Virus record (IMG/VR): IMGVR_UViG_3300005530_000018
Coordinates: 1 to 41,005 of that record
Source: a virus
Length of the DNA: 41,005 nucleotides
Strand: one strand, 5' to 3'
Position numbers and translations under genes: made by a program. The notes beneath the pieces were generated by a model, which saw only the letters and a program-made list of their open reading frames with translations, did not search any database and was not told the DNA's origin. Position 1 is the stretch's first letter, and every line of letters starts with the position of its first letter. Shown one piece after another: positions 29,520 to 36,943 of the stretch.

Positions 29520-31184
29520 CTACCGCTTGGAACCCTTGCCCTGAACCAGACGCACGAGCGGATCGATACGCCGGGAACCCTCCACAACCGTAATCCGGTC
29601 ACTGAGCACGCCCATGCGCTCCGTGCACACGAGGCCGTCCATCTGGACCGGCAGACCCAGCAGACGCGCCCGGGACACCATGCCCTCGCTCGCGCGCTTG
29701 CGACGCCAGGGCGCGCTCTTGGATGCCGTGTTCAGGTCCGCCCCGAGCTCCAGCGCGATGTCCTCGGCCCAGACCAGCGCCTGGTCCAGCGGGAGGCCCC
29801 GGTGCTCGGTCATGACCGGCCGGCCGGCGTCCTTGTGGCACGTCACCACCGACCATCGGCCCGTGCTCGGGTACTCCATGATGAAGACGTACTGGGTCTT
29901 ACCGGCCGGGACGAACCACGTTTTCCCCTTGGTCCGCAACCACACCTTGGTGGACGGGGCCCCGATCGGGTCGAACTCCTTGGACACCGTCTCGCCGTGC
30001 CAATACGGGGTCTCGTCCTCGGGCACGCCCTCCCCGGCGTCCAGCTCGTCCTCCAGCTCGGTGAGCGTGCGGGAGCCGTCCCGGGGGTCGGTGATCTGGC
30101 GCTCCGAGAGGTCCACAGTGGAGCGGAGATCGTGCCAGCCGTGCGCGCCCACCACGTCCAGCAGAAGACAGTCCTGCTCGTCGTACGGGCGGGCCGGGTC
30201 CACCCGGAGCCCGCGGCCCACCATCTGGATGTACAGCCGCTTGGACTTGGTGGGCCGGCCCATCACCACGCAGTCCACCTCGGGATCGTCGTACCCCTTG
30301 GTGAGCAACATGCAGTTGACCAGCACGGTCCCGGGCTTGTGCCAGGCCAGGATCTCCTCGCGCTCGCGGTCGGACAGCCCGCCGTGGATGACCCGGGCCG
30401 GGATGCCCTCGTCCTCGAACGCCCCGGCAAACACGTAGCACGTGGACACGAGCGGGAAGAACGCGAGGGTCTTGCGCTCGGCGGCGTGCTCCCGCACGGC
30501 CCGCGCGACCACGCCCGGGGCCAGAGACTCGGCCAGGGCATCGCCGAGAGCCTCGTCATTGAAGTCGGTGCGGGTACTGCGCACGGTGCGAAGGTCCAGG
30601 TCCGGGACCGTGATGGCGCGGCCCCGCGGCGGCTTCAGGAAGCGGTGGCGGATCATCCAGGAGATGTCCCGCTGGAACACCACCTCGGGCCAGACCCGGC
30701 CGAGGGCGGCCCCGTCCGAGCGCATCAGCGTGGCTGTGTAGCCCACCACGGTGGCGCTCGAGAACCATCCTAGGATGGTCTGGTAGGACGGGGCCGTGGC
30801 CGCCTCGCACTCGTCCACGATGATCAGCGAGACGTTGTGGATCCGCGCGAGACGTTCGGGGTTGCGCAACGTCTGCACCGAGCCCACGATCACCCGGGCG
30901 TCCACCTCGTCCGAGGTGGCCTTCACCAGACCGACGTCCAGGTGCGGGGCCACCCGGCGAATCTGGGCCAGGGTCTGGCCGGCCAGCTCGTTCGTGTCGA
31001 TGAGGATCAGCACCCGCTCGTCCGGGTGGGCGGCCACCCACTCGGCCGCCTGGTGGGCGAACACCACGGTCTTGCCCGCGCCAGTGGGCAGCACGATGGC
31101 CGAGCGCTGGAGCGGCCCGCGCCCGGCCCACGCGTCCAGGGCCTGGCGCTGGTACGGCCGGGGACGAAGAATGGTCGCGGTCAC
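29520..31184 (-). CDS. Superfamily 2 DEAD/DEAH-box helicase
   Basis: A 554-aa helicase. Motif I is VLPTGAGKT (Lys38), motif II DECEA, motif III GYTATL, motif V-like KGYDDPEVDCVVMGRP, and motif VI QMVGRGLR. Overall layout is like the RecG/UvsW/type III restriction ATPase-like phage helicases. GTG 31184 overlaps the upstream stop by 4 nt. It probably unwinds or remodels DNA with the exonuclease. A sequence resembling boundary elements A/B lies inside at about 30756-30787. Confidence 0.85.
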   Translation of the reverse strand: MTATILRPRPYQRQALDAWAGRGPLQRSAIVLPTGAGKTVVFAHQAAEWVAAHPDERVLILIDTNELAGQTLAQIRRVAPHLDVGLVKATSDEVDARVIVGSVQTLRNPERLARIHNVSLIIVDECEAATAPSYQTILGWFSSATVVGYTATLMRSDGAALGRVWPEVVFQRDISWMIRHRFLKPPRGRAITVPDLDLRTVRSTRTDFNDEALGDALAESLAPGVVARAVREHAAERKTLAFFPLVSTCYVFAGAFEDEGIPARVIHGGLSDREREEILAWHKPGTVLVNCMLLTKGYDDPEVDCVVMGRPTKSKRLYIQMVGRGLRVDPARPYDEQDCLLLDVVGAHGWHDLRSTVDLSERQITDPRDGSRTLTELEDELDAGEGVPEDETPYWHGETVSKEFDPIGAPSTKVWLRTKGKTWFVPAGKTQYVFIMEYPSTGRWSVVTCHKDAGRPVMTEHRGLPLDQALVWAEDIALELGADLNTASKSAPWRRKRASEGMVSRARLLGLPVQMDGLVCTERMGVLSDRITVVEGSRRIDPLVRLVQGKGSKR

Positions 31185-31405
31185 GTGTGCAGCTCTCCCG
31201 CCCGCTGGACGTTCTCCAGCATTCGCAACCAGTCCGGGCTGTCGATCCAGTTGCCCTCGTCATCCACGGCACTGCCACAGTCCGGGAAGTGCCAGCGGTG
31301 ATGCATCGTGTCATGCTCCTGGTGGCCGTCCCGCCGGCGGCACCGGTCCCCGACCGAGCCGGGGACCGTGAACGGGCACCGGCGCTGCCTACGTCCGGTC
31401 GGCAT
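31181..31405 (-). CDS. Small His/Arg/Cys-containing protein
   Basis: A 74-aa protein, basic at the start (PTGRRQRRCPFTVPGSVGDR) with His-rich HEHDTMHH-like and Cys pairs, so possibly metal-binding; the C-terminal part is DWLRMLENVQRAGELHT. It overlaps the neighbours on both sides by 4-17 nt. Function is unknown. Confidence 0.55.
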   Translation of the reverse strand: MPTGRRQRRCPFTVPGSVGDRCRRRDGHQEHDTMHHRWHFPDCGSAVDDEGNWIDSPDWLRMLENVQRAGELHT

Positions 31406-31586
31406 CGCGGGTCTCCCGCATCACGCGGACCGCGGTCCGCAGTGCCTGTGCGGCGATGAACGCCTCGCCCGTGCCCTCGGGGGCGTCCGCCCACCGCTCG
31501 GCCGCGTCCGCCACTGCTTGGGCCATGATGATGGCGCGGCGCCGACGGGACTCCTTGCCGGTCCCGATCGGGACGTGGACCCTCAT
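31389..31586 (-). CDS. Small helical protein
   Basis: A 65-aa mostly alpha-helical protein (SRRRRAIIMAQAVADAAERW, then EAFIAAQALRTAVRVMRETR). It overlaps the next gene by 17 nt and the previous by 4 nt. No family recognised. Confidence 0.55.
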   Translation of the reverse strand: MRVHVPIGTGKESRRRRAIIMAQAVADAAERWADAPEGTGEAFIAAQALRTAVRVMRETRDADRT

Positions 31587-31960
31587 CGCTCGCCCCGTTC
31601 GCGTGAGGCCCAGTAGGCCGGGCCGGGCCGGGCGATGACGACGTCATCCGGGTGGGCTCCCACGCCGGCCGTGGCCTTGACCCACGTCCCGTCTGCCCAC
31701 TGGATCTCCCAGTCATCGGGCACCCGGTGGTACTCCAGCTCCACGGCCTCGTCCAGGTCCATGCGGATCGGCAGGAGGTATTCCTCGGTAATCTCCTGCC
31801 CCTCGTACAGGGCGATGACGCCCGGGGCCCCGGCCACCGGGGCGAGGACGTCCCGGGCGTCCAGGTTGGTCTCGGCCCACGTGGCGTCCCCCGGGCTCAC
31901 CACGATCTCGTAATCGTCCGGAAGGCCGGCGGTCAGGAGCCGGAACTGTCCGAGGTTCAC
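31583..31960 (-). CDS. Unknown acidic protein
   Basis: A 125-aa acidic protein (LGQFRLLTAGLPDDYEIVVS, LPIRMDLDEAVELEYHRVPD, WEIQWADGTWVKATAGVGAH). The N-terminal phrase resembles small phage proteins of the 'L..L..LP.D..V.' type with a beta fold. GTG 31960 lies 4 nt after the upstream gene. Function is unknown. Confidence 0.6.
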   Translation of the reverse strand: MNLGQFRLLTAGLPDDYEIVVSPGDATWAETNLDARDVLAPVAGAPGVIALYEGQEITEEYLLPIRMDLDEAVELEYHRVPDDWEIQWADGTWVKATAGVGAHPDDVVIARPGPAYWASRERGER

Positions 31961-31964
31961 GGCG

Positions 31965-32168
31965 TCACTCCTCGCCCTCGGCCTGGCCGTCCAGCCAGGC
32001 GTTGGCCACCTCCAGCATCTCCGGGTACGTCCAGAGGGCGATGGGCTGGCCGGCCGCGTCCAGGTAGGCGTCCTCGCCCGCGAACGCCATGACGGCGCTC
32101 ATCTCGTGGTCCTCGGCGCCGATGGCGTTCATCAGGTGCTTGATCGTCTGGTCCTTGACTGCGCTCAT
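31965..32168 (-). CDS. Small acidic protein, first gene of the P8 operon
   Basis: A 67-aa protein (VKDQTIKHLMNAIGAEDHEM, then YPEMLEVANAWLDGQAEGEE). Its ATG is 6 nt after the P8 -10, so leaderless. It heads the operon that leads to the helicase and exonuclease genes. No family recognised. Confidence 0.62.
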   Translation of the reverse strand: MSAVKDQTIKHLMNAIGAEDHEMSAVMAFAGEDAYLDAAGQPIALWTYPEMLEVANAWLDGQAEGEE

Positions 32169-32174
32169 GGGACT

Positions 32175-32203
32175 AGCTTACCAAGTTCTTAGTAAGTTGT
32201 CCA
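32175..32203 (-). promoter_or_regulatory. Operator-promoter P8 (helicase/exonuclease operon)
   Basis: Leftward: -35 TGGACA (32203-32198), 17-nt spacer, -10 TAAGCT (32180-32175), 6 nt, ATG 32168. Operator CTTACCAAGTTCTTAGTAAG at 32177-32196, identical to P1. The TAA stop of the upstream gene (32189-32191) is formed by operator bases. Confidence 0.83.
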
Positions 32204-32521
32204 GAGGCCCTGGCGCTGGATTGCGTCCAGCTCACACACCTGGGCGGCCTGCGCGAACGTGGGGAACTCGCCCAGGCGGTCCGACCCAGCTCCGGCCCAG
32301 AAGCGCCACACGCGCCACACCTTGACGCGCGGCCGTGGTTGCTCGTACGAGCCGTACCGCCAGTGCCAGTCCAGAGCGATGCCGTAGCCAGGCTGGCCGC
32401 CAGCCGGGGCCGGGCTGATGAAAGCGTCCCGGGTGGCCCGCCAGACCATGCCGCCCTCGACCATGTCCCGGCTCACAGGTACGGTCCAGGGTCGATGGTG
32501 ACGAGCCCGCTCATCACTCAT
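32189..32521 (-). CDS. Small Trp/Arg-rich protein
   Basis: A 110-aa protein (MVWRATRDAFISPAPAGGQP, ALDWHWRYGSYEQPRPRVKV, WRVWRFWAGAGSDRLGEFPT) probably with one small beta domain. ATG 32521 overlaps the upstream stop (ATGAGTGA). Its stop lies inside the P8 operator. Function is unknown. Confidence 0.58.
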   Translation of the reverse strand: MSDERARHHRPWTVPVSRDMVEGGMVWRATRDAFISPAPAGGQPGYGIALDWHWRYGSYEQPRPRVKVWRVWRFWAGAGSDRLGEFPTFAQAAQVCELDAIQRQGLWTTY

Positions 32522-32711
32522 CACCCCACGTGGGCAGATCCTCGCGGCGGTACCGGTGCTCGTGCTTGGGGTAGGCGTCAGCCGTACACCGCACGCCACC
32601 CGACTCCTCGGCGCCGCACCGGAGCTGGACGGCATGAACCTTGATCGAATCGGCGCGTTCCTCCAGCTCGGAGCCCAGCCGGAGCAGCGTTGACCAGTAG
32701 GGCGCGCTCAT
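32514..32711 (-). CDS. Small Cys/His-containing protein
   Basis: A 65-aa protein: a helix (STLLRLGSELEERADSIKVH) followed by LRCGAEESGGVRCTADAYPK and HEHRY, a C...C...H.H pattern that could bind zinc. It overlaps both neighbours by ATGA-type junctions. Function is unknown. Confidence 0.58.
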   Translation of the reverse strand: MSAPYWSTLLRLGSELEERADSIKVHAVQLRCGAEESGGVRCTADAYPKHEHRYRREDLPTWGDE

Positions 32712-32917
32712 GACCGATCCTGCCGGTGGCGGATCTCCAGCGCCTCGCCCATGGTGATCTGGCCGTGGGTAGGCGACAGGCAGCGGTCCGGCTGGCCGCA
32801 CTCGCACACGCGCTCGGGCGCGTGGGCAGGGCATCCCGGGTGCGCGTAGGCCACCTGGTCCGCCGATCCCACGCCGATGTCTGCCGCAGTCACACAGAGC
32901 CCGTCACAGTCGCTCAT
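32708..32917 (-). CDS. Small Cys-rich protein
   Basis: A 69-aa protein with six or seven Cys (SDCDGLCVTAADIG, HPGCPAHAPERVCECGQPDR, then C) that probably binds zinc. ATGA overlap on each side. Function is unknown. Confidence 0.58.
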   Translation of the reverse strand: MSDCDGLCVTAADIGVGSADQVAYAHPGCPAHAPERVCECGQPDRCLSPTHGQITMGEALEIRHRQDRS

Positions 32918-33459
32918 GACACCTGGTCCTCGATGATGTGGGCGCCAGGGCCCAGCAGTTCCAGGGCCTCGGCGACCGCCGCGCCCTCGGTGCCCTTGCG
33001 GACCTTGACCTCATCCCCGGCCGGCCGCCGGGTGGTCACGGTCCGGCCGTCCGGGGCCCGCAAGGTCACGATCTGGATGTTCTCCGTGGCGTTGGGCTCG
33101 CGCTCGGTGCGCATCACCTCAAACCACACGTCCGGGTCCTTGGGGGACTGGACGAACCAGCCGGCGGGGATCTCTTGCCACTCCCGGGTGAGCACGAAGC
33201 CCCTGGGCTCGTTCACCTCGGGCTCGGGCTCCACGGCTGACACGGTGACCTCCACCCGGAAGCGGAGCAAGGGCGTGTGCGCGCCGAGGTCGCAGACTGC
33301 GGCGGTTCCATCTTCATACCATCGGATGGTGTACTCCCCCGAGTGCCAGGTGTCGGACAACTCGTCCAGGTCCACCCGGTCCATCCAGCCGGCCCTGATC
33401 ACATCCTGGACCGTGTCCGCCAGGATGCCGAGGGCCTTCATGCGCTCGGTCAGGTTCAC
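32914..33459 (-). CDS. Unknown 181-aa protein
   Basis: A protein with a helical start (NLTERMKALGILADTVQDVI), then beta-rich sequence (WHSGEYTIRWYEDGTAAVCD, PRGFVLTREWQEIPAGWFVQ, NIQIVTLRAPDGRTVTTRRP) and a short helical end. It overlaps both neighbours by 4 nt. No family recognised. Confidence 0.6.
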   Translation of the reverse strand: MNLTERMKALGILADTVQDVIRAGWMDRVDLDELSDTWHSGEYTIRWYEDGTAAVCDLGAHTPLLRFRVEVTVSAVEPEPEVNEPRGFVLTREWQEIPAGWFVQSPKDPDVWFEVMRTEREPNATENIQIVTLRAPDGRTVTTRRPAGDEVKVRKGTEGAAVAEALELLGPGAHIIEDQVS

Positions 33460-33683
33460 GACTCCTCCAGCCCGAGCACCGTGGAGTCGATGATCTGGGC
33501 CCGGACGACCCGGCCGAGGCCGGTCATCTGGTACCGCGGGTTCACGAGCCGGTAGAAGCGGAGCTCCAGCTCGGCCTCGGTCGGGGCGGCGGCGGGCAGG
33601 AACGCCCCGGCCTCGCTCGGGGAGGCCACCAGGGCCGCGCGGGCGGCCGGCGTGAGCACGGCCGCGTTGAAGGTCTTTGCCAT
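33456..33683 (-). CDS. Winged-helix-like small protein; candidate regulator
   Basis: A 75-aa protein whose order of helices and final NPRYQMTGLGRVVRAQIID resembles the recognition helix and wing of small winged-helix regulators (compare the common '.Y.LT..GR.V' pattern). It is the first gene of the leftward operon at the divergent promoter pair that also drives the primase gene, the expected place for a master repressor. ATG 33683 is 6 nt after the P9 -10. A DNA-binding role is inference only. Confidence 0.5.
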   Translation of the reverse strand: MAKTFNAAVLTPAARAALVASPSEAGAFLPAAAPTEAELELRFYRLVNPRYQMTGLGRVVRAQIIDSTVLGLEES

Positions 33684-33689
33684 GCCCTC

Positions 33690-33719
33690 ATCTTACCAAG
33701 AGCTTAGTAAGATTGTCCA
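33690..33719 (-). promoter_or_regulatory. Operator-promoter P9 (leftward arm of divergent pair)
   Basis: Leftward: -35 TGGACA (33719-33714), 18-nt spacer, -10 TAAGAT (33695-33690), 6 nt, ATG 33683. Operator CTTACCAAGAGCTTAGTAAG at 33692-33711. Its -35 is only 6 nt from the -35 of P10, so the two promoters share one control region. Confidence 0.83.
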
Positions 33720-33725
33720 GGGCCC

Positions 33726-33763
33726 TTGCGGGAGTACCAGGGTCTTAGTAAGATCTTAGTAAG
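33726..33763 (+). promoter_or_regulatory. Operator-promoter P10 (primase operon)
   Basis: Rightward: -35 TTGCGG (33726-33731), 17-nt spacer, -10 TAAGAT (33749-33754). The operator CTTAGTAAGATCTTAGTAAG (33744-33763) differs from the consensus at one base and covers the -10 and start point, forming two direct copies of CTTAGTAAG. A leader with AAGGAGGA follows. Confidence 0.78.
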
Positions 33764-33787
33764 ACACCGATCAAGGAGGACATGATC

Positions 33788-34021
33788 ATGCCCAAGGTTC
33801 CGGCCGAACTGCGCTCCGCGCTGGCCGATCTCGCCGCACAGGTCGACGCCGGCCCGAACGAGGCCCGGCTGGAGACCGTCGTGGACGCCAACACCAACCG
33901 CGTCCTCATCCACCTCGCCGAGTACCTCGGCGGTGGCAACGGCAAGCGCTCGGCCGCCGCCCGGTTGCTGCTCCGCATGGGGGCCGCCGCGCTCCTGGCG
34001 GAGTGGCGTAGAGCGGCGTAG
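33788..34021 (+). CDS. Small helical protein upstream of the primase
   Basis: A 77-aa protein (PKVPAELRSALADLAAQVDA, VLIHLAEYLGGGNGKRSAAA, RLLLRMGAAALLAEWRRAA). ATG 33788 is 7 nt after AAGGAGGA; ATG 33782 would be only 1 nt away, so the second ATG is preferred. It is the first gene on the replication transcript, so a replication or copy-control role is possible. No family recognised. Confidence 0.62.
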   Translation: MPKVPAELRSALADLAAQVDAGPNEARLETVVDANTNRVLIHLAEYLGGGNGKRSAAARLLLRMGAAALLAEWRRAA

Positions 34022-34119
34022 CGTTCGCCCACGCCCCACAGCACGCCGGCCCCGAGCCGGCCCAGAAACAACGCAAGTCCCGGGGGCCGAGTCCCGGGGC
34101 TCCATGCATTGGAGGATGC

Positions 34120-36360
34120 GTGAGCGACAGTATCATGAGCCTGAACGCCGAGCACGTCCGGGAACTGGTGGAATGCAGCTCCATCGATCCCGCCGTGATC
34201 GCCGAGCGGGGCTACGTCACCGTAGGCCGCCCGAAGTCCACGCTACCCGGCGCGTTCGGCATGGACGCCCGGGAACAGCTCAAGGCCCTCGGGTTCCCCT
34301 CGTGGGCCATCCGCGAGGAGTACTTCTACCCGGGCCTGCTCATCCCGCAGTACACGCCGAGCGGCCGGAAGTACGCCGGCCAGTGGAAGCCCCGCAACGC
34401 TGTGCCCAACCGCGAGGGCAAGCGGATGAAGTACGCCAGCGCCAAGGGCCCCGCGCGGCTGGACGTCCACCCCCGCTGGAGCGTCGGCGCCCGGGACGCG
34501 GTCGTGCCGCCCATCCAGGACACCGCCCGCCGGCTCTGGATCACCGAGGGCGTCAAGAAGGCGGACGCCCTCACCTCCCGCGGGGAGGTCACCGTAGCCC
34601 TTGCTGGGGTTTACAACTGGCGCAACACCCACGCCACCCTCGGGGACTGGGAGGACATCCCGCTCAAGGGCCGCGAGGTCATCGTGTGTTTCGACGCGGA
34701 CGCGGTCACCAAGCCCCATGTAGCCCAGGCCATGGCCAGGCTCGGGAAGTGGCTCAAGCACAAGGGCGCGACGCCCCGGTACGTCCTCCCGCCCGGCGGC
34801 CCAAAGGGCGTGGACGACTTCTTTGCCAGCGGCGGCACCCTCGCCGAGCTGGAGGCCGCCATCACTGGCCGCCCGCCACAGGTGCTGGCGGACGAGGACG
34901 TGTTCACGGACAGCGCCCTGGCGGACCTCGTGGCCACGGCCGTCCTGGAGGACCAGTACGTCCGCACAACCGGGCTCGGGTGGATGGGCTGGAACGGGCG
35001 GCACTGGCGCCCAATCGACCACGGCGAGGTCACCGAAGCCGTGCGCGGGTTCTTCCGGGAGCGCTACGCCGAGGCCCTGGAGGATGACGCGTCCGCGGCC
35101 CGGGAGGGCCGCGCCGTGGACTCGGTGCGGACCGAGGGCTGGCGCAAGGTCCAGAGCGCATCCAAGATCAACGCCGTGCTGTCCCTGGCCGGCAACATCC
35201 AGGGCGTCCTCGTGGACGCCAGCGTGTTCGACACCGACCCGGACATCCTGAACACGCCCGGCGGTGTCCTGGACCTGCGTACGGGCGAGGTGAGCGACCA
35301 CGACCCGTCCTACTGGTGTTCCAAGATGACCGGAGCCGCCTACCGGCCCGGCGCGGAGAGCGCAGCGTTCAAGGCCGCCCTGGAGGCCGTTCCGGACGAG
35401 GCCCTGAACTGGCTCCAGCTCCGCCTCGGCCAGGCCATCACCGGGTACCCGACCGATGACGGCACGATGCTGCTCCTCACCGGTGGCGGGAACAACGGCA
35501 AGACCGTGCTCCTGGGCAGCGCGTTCCGGGCGCTCGGCTCGTACGCCCGGAAGATCCCGAACGCGCTGCTCCTCAAGGGCAAGAACCCCGGCGGGGCCAC
35601 ACCCGAGAAGATGACCTTGCGCGGGACGCGGCTGGCGTACATGGAGGAGACCCCCGAAGAGGGCCACCTGGACGCCAACATGGTCAAGGAGATCTTCGAC
35701 GCCGAGGTGATCGACGGCCGGGACCTGTACAAGTCCACGGTGGAGTGGACCCCCACCCACTCCCTGTTCCTGAACACCAACCACGCCCCGCACGTCTCGG
35801 ACACGGGCGATGGCACCTGGAGGCGCCTGCTCCGCCTGGACTTCCCGTACCGCTACCGCGGCCCTGGACAGCCCCTGGAGCGCCCAACGGACCGGGTGGG
35901 TGACCCGGTCCTCAAAGCCGCGCTCGGCCAGCAAGAGGCCCGTGAGGCTGTCCTGGCGTGGCTCGTGGCCGGCGCTCGGCGGTGGTACGACGCGGGCCAG
36001 ACCCTCTCGGACGCCGCGGGCCTGCCGGACGTGGTGATGGACTCGGTGCGGCGGTGGCGCGAGGCGTCGGACGACGTCCTGCGCTGCCTGTCCGCACTCT
36101 GCGAGGTGGACGCGTCACGGTGGGTGTCCTCGGATCGGCTCTACCAGGAGTACCGGGCCTGGGCGCAGCGTGAGGGGTCCCGGGCGATGTCCTCGCGCGA
36201 GTGGAGCAAGCGTCTGCTTGACCACAGCGCGCTACCAGGCACGGTGTACGCCAAGGTGGTCCGGCGCTCCGCCGAGGGCGGGTCGTGGCCTGCATGGCAT
36301 CCCGCGCCGACCGATGGACCGGAGCAGTTCCGAGTGATCATGGGCCTGACGTTTCGGTGA
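34120..36360 (+). CDS. P4-type primase-helicase (replication initiator)
   Basis: A 746-aa replication protein. Residues about 100-250 form a Toprim-like/DUF3854 domain (LWITEGVKKADALTSRGEVT, EVIVCFDADAVTKPHVAQAM with the acidic DAD). Residues about 270-400 match D5_N-type sequence (SKINAVLSLAGNIQGVLVDA, DILNTPGGVLDLRTGEVSDH). The superfamily 3 helicase follows: LLLTGGGNNGKTVLL with Lys461, LAYMEETPEEGHLDANMVKE, and SLFLNTNHAPHVSDTGDG. GTG 34120 has GGAGG about 8 nt upstream. It should unwind and prime at the inverted repeat directly downstream. No DNA polymerase gene is seen, so host polymerase is probably used. Confidence 0.88.
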   Translation: MSDSIMSLNAEHVRELVECSSIDPAVIAERGYVTVGRPKSTLPGAFGMDAREQLKALGFPSWAIREEYFYPGLLIPQYTPSGRKYAGQWKPRNAVPNREGKRMKYASAKGPARLDVHPRWSVGARDAVVPPIQDTARRLWITEGVKKADALTSRGEVTVALAGVYNWRNTHATLGDWEDIPLKGREVIVCFDADAVTKPHVAQAMARLGKWLKHKGATPRYVLPPGGPKGVDDFFASGGTLAELEAAITGRPPQVLADEDVFTDSALADLVATAVLEDQYVRTTGLGWMGWNGRHWRPIDHGEVTEAVRGFFRERYAEALEDDASAAREGRAVDSVRTEGWRKVQSASKINAVLSLAGNIQGVLVDASVFDTDPDILNTPGGVLDLRTGEVSDHDPSYWCSKMTGAAYRPGAESAAFKAALEAVPDEALNWLQLRLGQAITGYPTDDGTMLLLTGGGNNGKTVLLGSAFRALGSYARKIPNALLLKGKNPGGATPEKMTLRGTRLAYMEETPEEGHLDANMVKEIFDAEVIDGRDLYKSTVEWTPTHSLFLNTNHAPHVSDTGDGTWRRLLRLDFPYRYRGPGQPLERPTDRVGDPVLKAALGQQEAREAVLAWLVAGARRWYDAGQTLSDAAGLPDVVMDSVRRWREASDDVLRCLSALCEVDASRWVSSDRLYQEYRAWAQREGSRAMSSREWSKRLLDHSALPGTVYAKVVRRSAEGGSWPAWHPAPTDGPEQFRVIMGLTFR

Positions 36361-36373
36361 CGCTGCGTAGTGC

Positions 36374-36458
36374 GTGACGGATGTGACGGGTCGTTCAAAC
36401 TTTTCCTAGAAACCTCTCCGCGTGGGAAAACTTTAGAACGATCCGTCACATCCGTCAC
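36374..36458. other. Probable replication origin: long inverted repeat with GTGACGG iterons
   Basis: Left arm 36374-36406 and right arm 36425-36458 are nearly perfect inverted copies (GTGACGGATGTGACGG... then CGTTC and an A/T-rich end), separated by 18 nt. Each arm carries two direct copies of GTGACGG. The inner part (TTCAAACTTTTCCTAGAAAC and GGGAAAACTTTAGAAC) is the most A/T-rich in the region. It directly follows the P4-type primase gene, where such proteins often bind. A large terminator is the alternative. Confidence 0.65.
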
Positions 36459-36475
36459 AGCCCTGGTGGGGCCCC

Positions 36476-36504
36476 TTGTAGTCGTACTAAGAACTTGGTA
36501 AGCT
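36476..36504 (+). promoter_or_regulatory. Operator-promoter P11 (endonuclease VII operon)
   Basis: Rightward: -35 TTGTAG (36476-36481), 17-nt spacer, -10 TAAGCT (36499-36504). Operator TACTAAGAACTTGGTAAG at 36485-36502. An 18-nt leader with CGGAGG precedes ATG 36523. Confidence 0.78.
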
Positions 36505-36522
36505 AGGGCCCGGAGGTGCCAA

Positions 36523-36753
36523 ATGGAGATCAACAACCCCGGGGAGACCCGCTACGTACGGCAACTGCTCAAGGTCGAGTGGCAGAGCCCGGAGAGCATG
36601 ATCATCACGGTGGACGACGTCCCGGTCGCGCTCTACGACACGCGCAGTCTGCGCGGCGGGCCGGACGCCGAGCTGTGGCGTACCGCGCGCCTGCTCCGCA
36701 TGCTCGCTGTCCGGCTCCGGCTGGACCACGCCGAGGATCGTAGCCGTGCCTGA
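36523..36753 (+). CDS. Small protein, first gene after the origin
   Basis: A 76-aa protein (NPGETRYVRQLLKVEWQSPE, IITVDDVPVALYDTRSL, ELWRTARLLRMLAVRLRLDH). CGGAGGTG precedes ATG 36523. Its end shares a 25-nt identical DNA segment with the next gene. No family recognised. Confidence 0.6.
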   Translation: MEINNPGETRYVRQLLKVEWQSPESMIITVDDVPVALYDTRSLRGGPDAELWRTARLLRMLAVRLRLDHAEDRSRA

Positions 36754-36854
36754 GCATCAGTACCGCCTCGTGGTGGGGCTCATCGCCCTGGCCGGTGGCT
36801 CGCTCGCGGTCGGGGCCGCGCTGGCGTTCCTCGCTGTCCGGCTCCGGCTGGACC
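36703..36854 (+). repeat. 25-nt direct repeat in two neighbouring genes
   Basis: The sequence beginning CTCGCTGTCCGGCTCC and ending GGCTGGACC occurs at 36703-36727 and again at 36830-36854, 127 nt apart, encoding LAVRLRLD in both genes. It is perfect over 25 nt, beyond what shared codon use would easily give. Confidence 0.8.
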
Positions 36855-36943
36855 GCCTCACGCTGCCGCTGGCCATGCTCGGCATGGCCAGCGTCCTGAT
36901 CGGGGTCGCCTTCGCGGTGTGGGCTGGTGGCCGGCGTGGCTGA
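36746..36943 (+). CDS. Small two-span membrane protein
   Basis: A 65-aa protein with two hydrophobic helices (YRLVVGLIALAGGSLAVGAA and PLAMLGMASVLIGVAFAVWA) joined by the basic LAVRLRLDRL that is encoded by the 25-nt repeat. GTG 36746 overlaps the previous gene by 8 nt. Function is unknown. Confidence 0.6.
   Translation: MPEHQYRLVVGLIALAGGSLAVGAALAFLAVRLRLDRLTLPLAMLGMASVLIGVAFAVWAGGRRG

Noticed and set aside
34050-34105. GC-rich hairpins and a CCCGGG direct repeat before the primase gene
   Set aside because: The stems are short or imperfect and the sequence lies inside one operon transcript; no specific function is supported.
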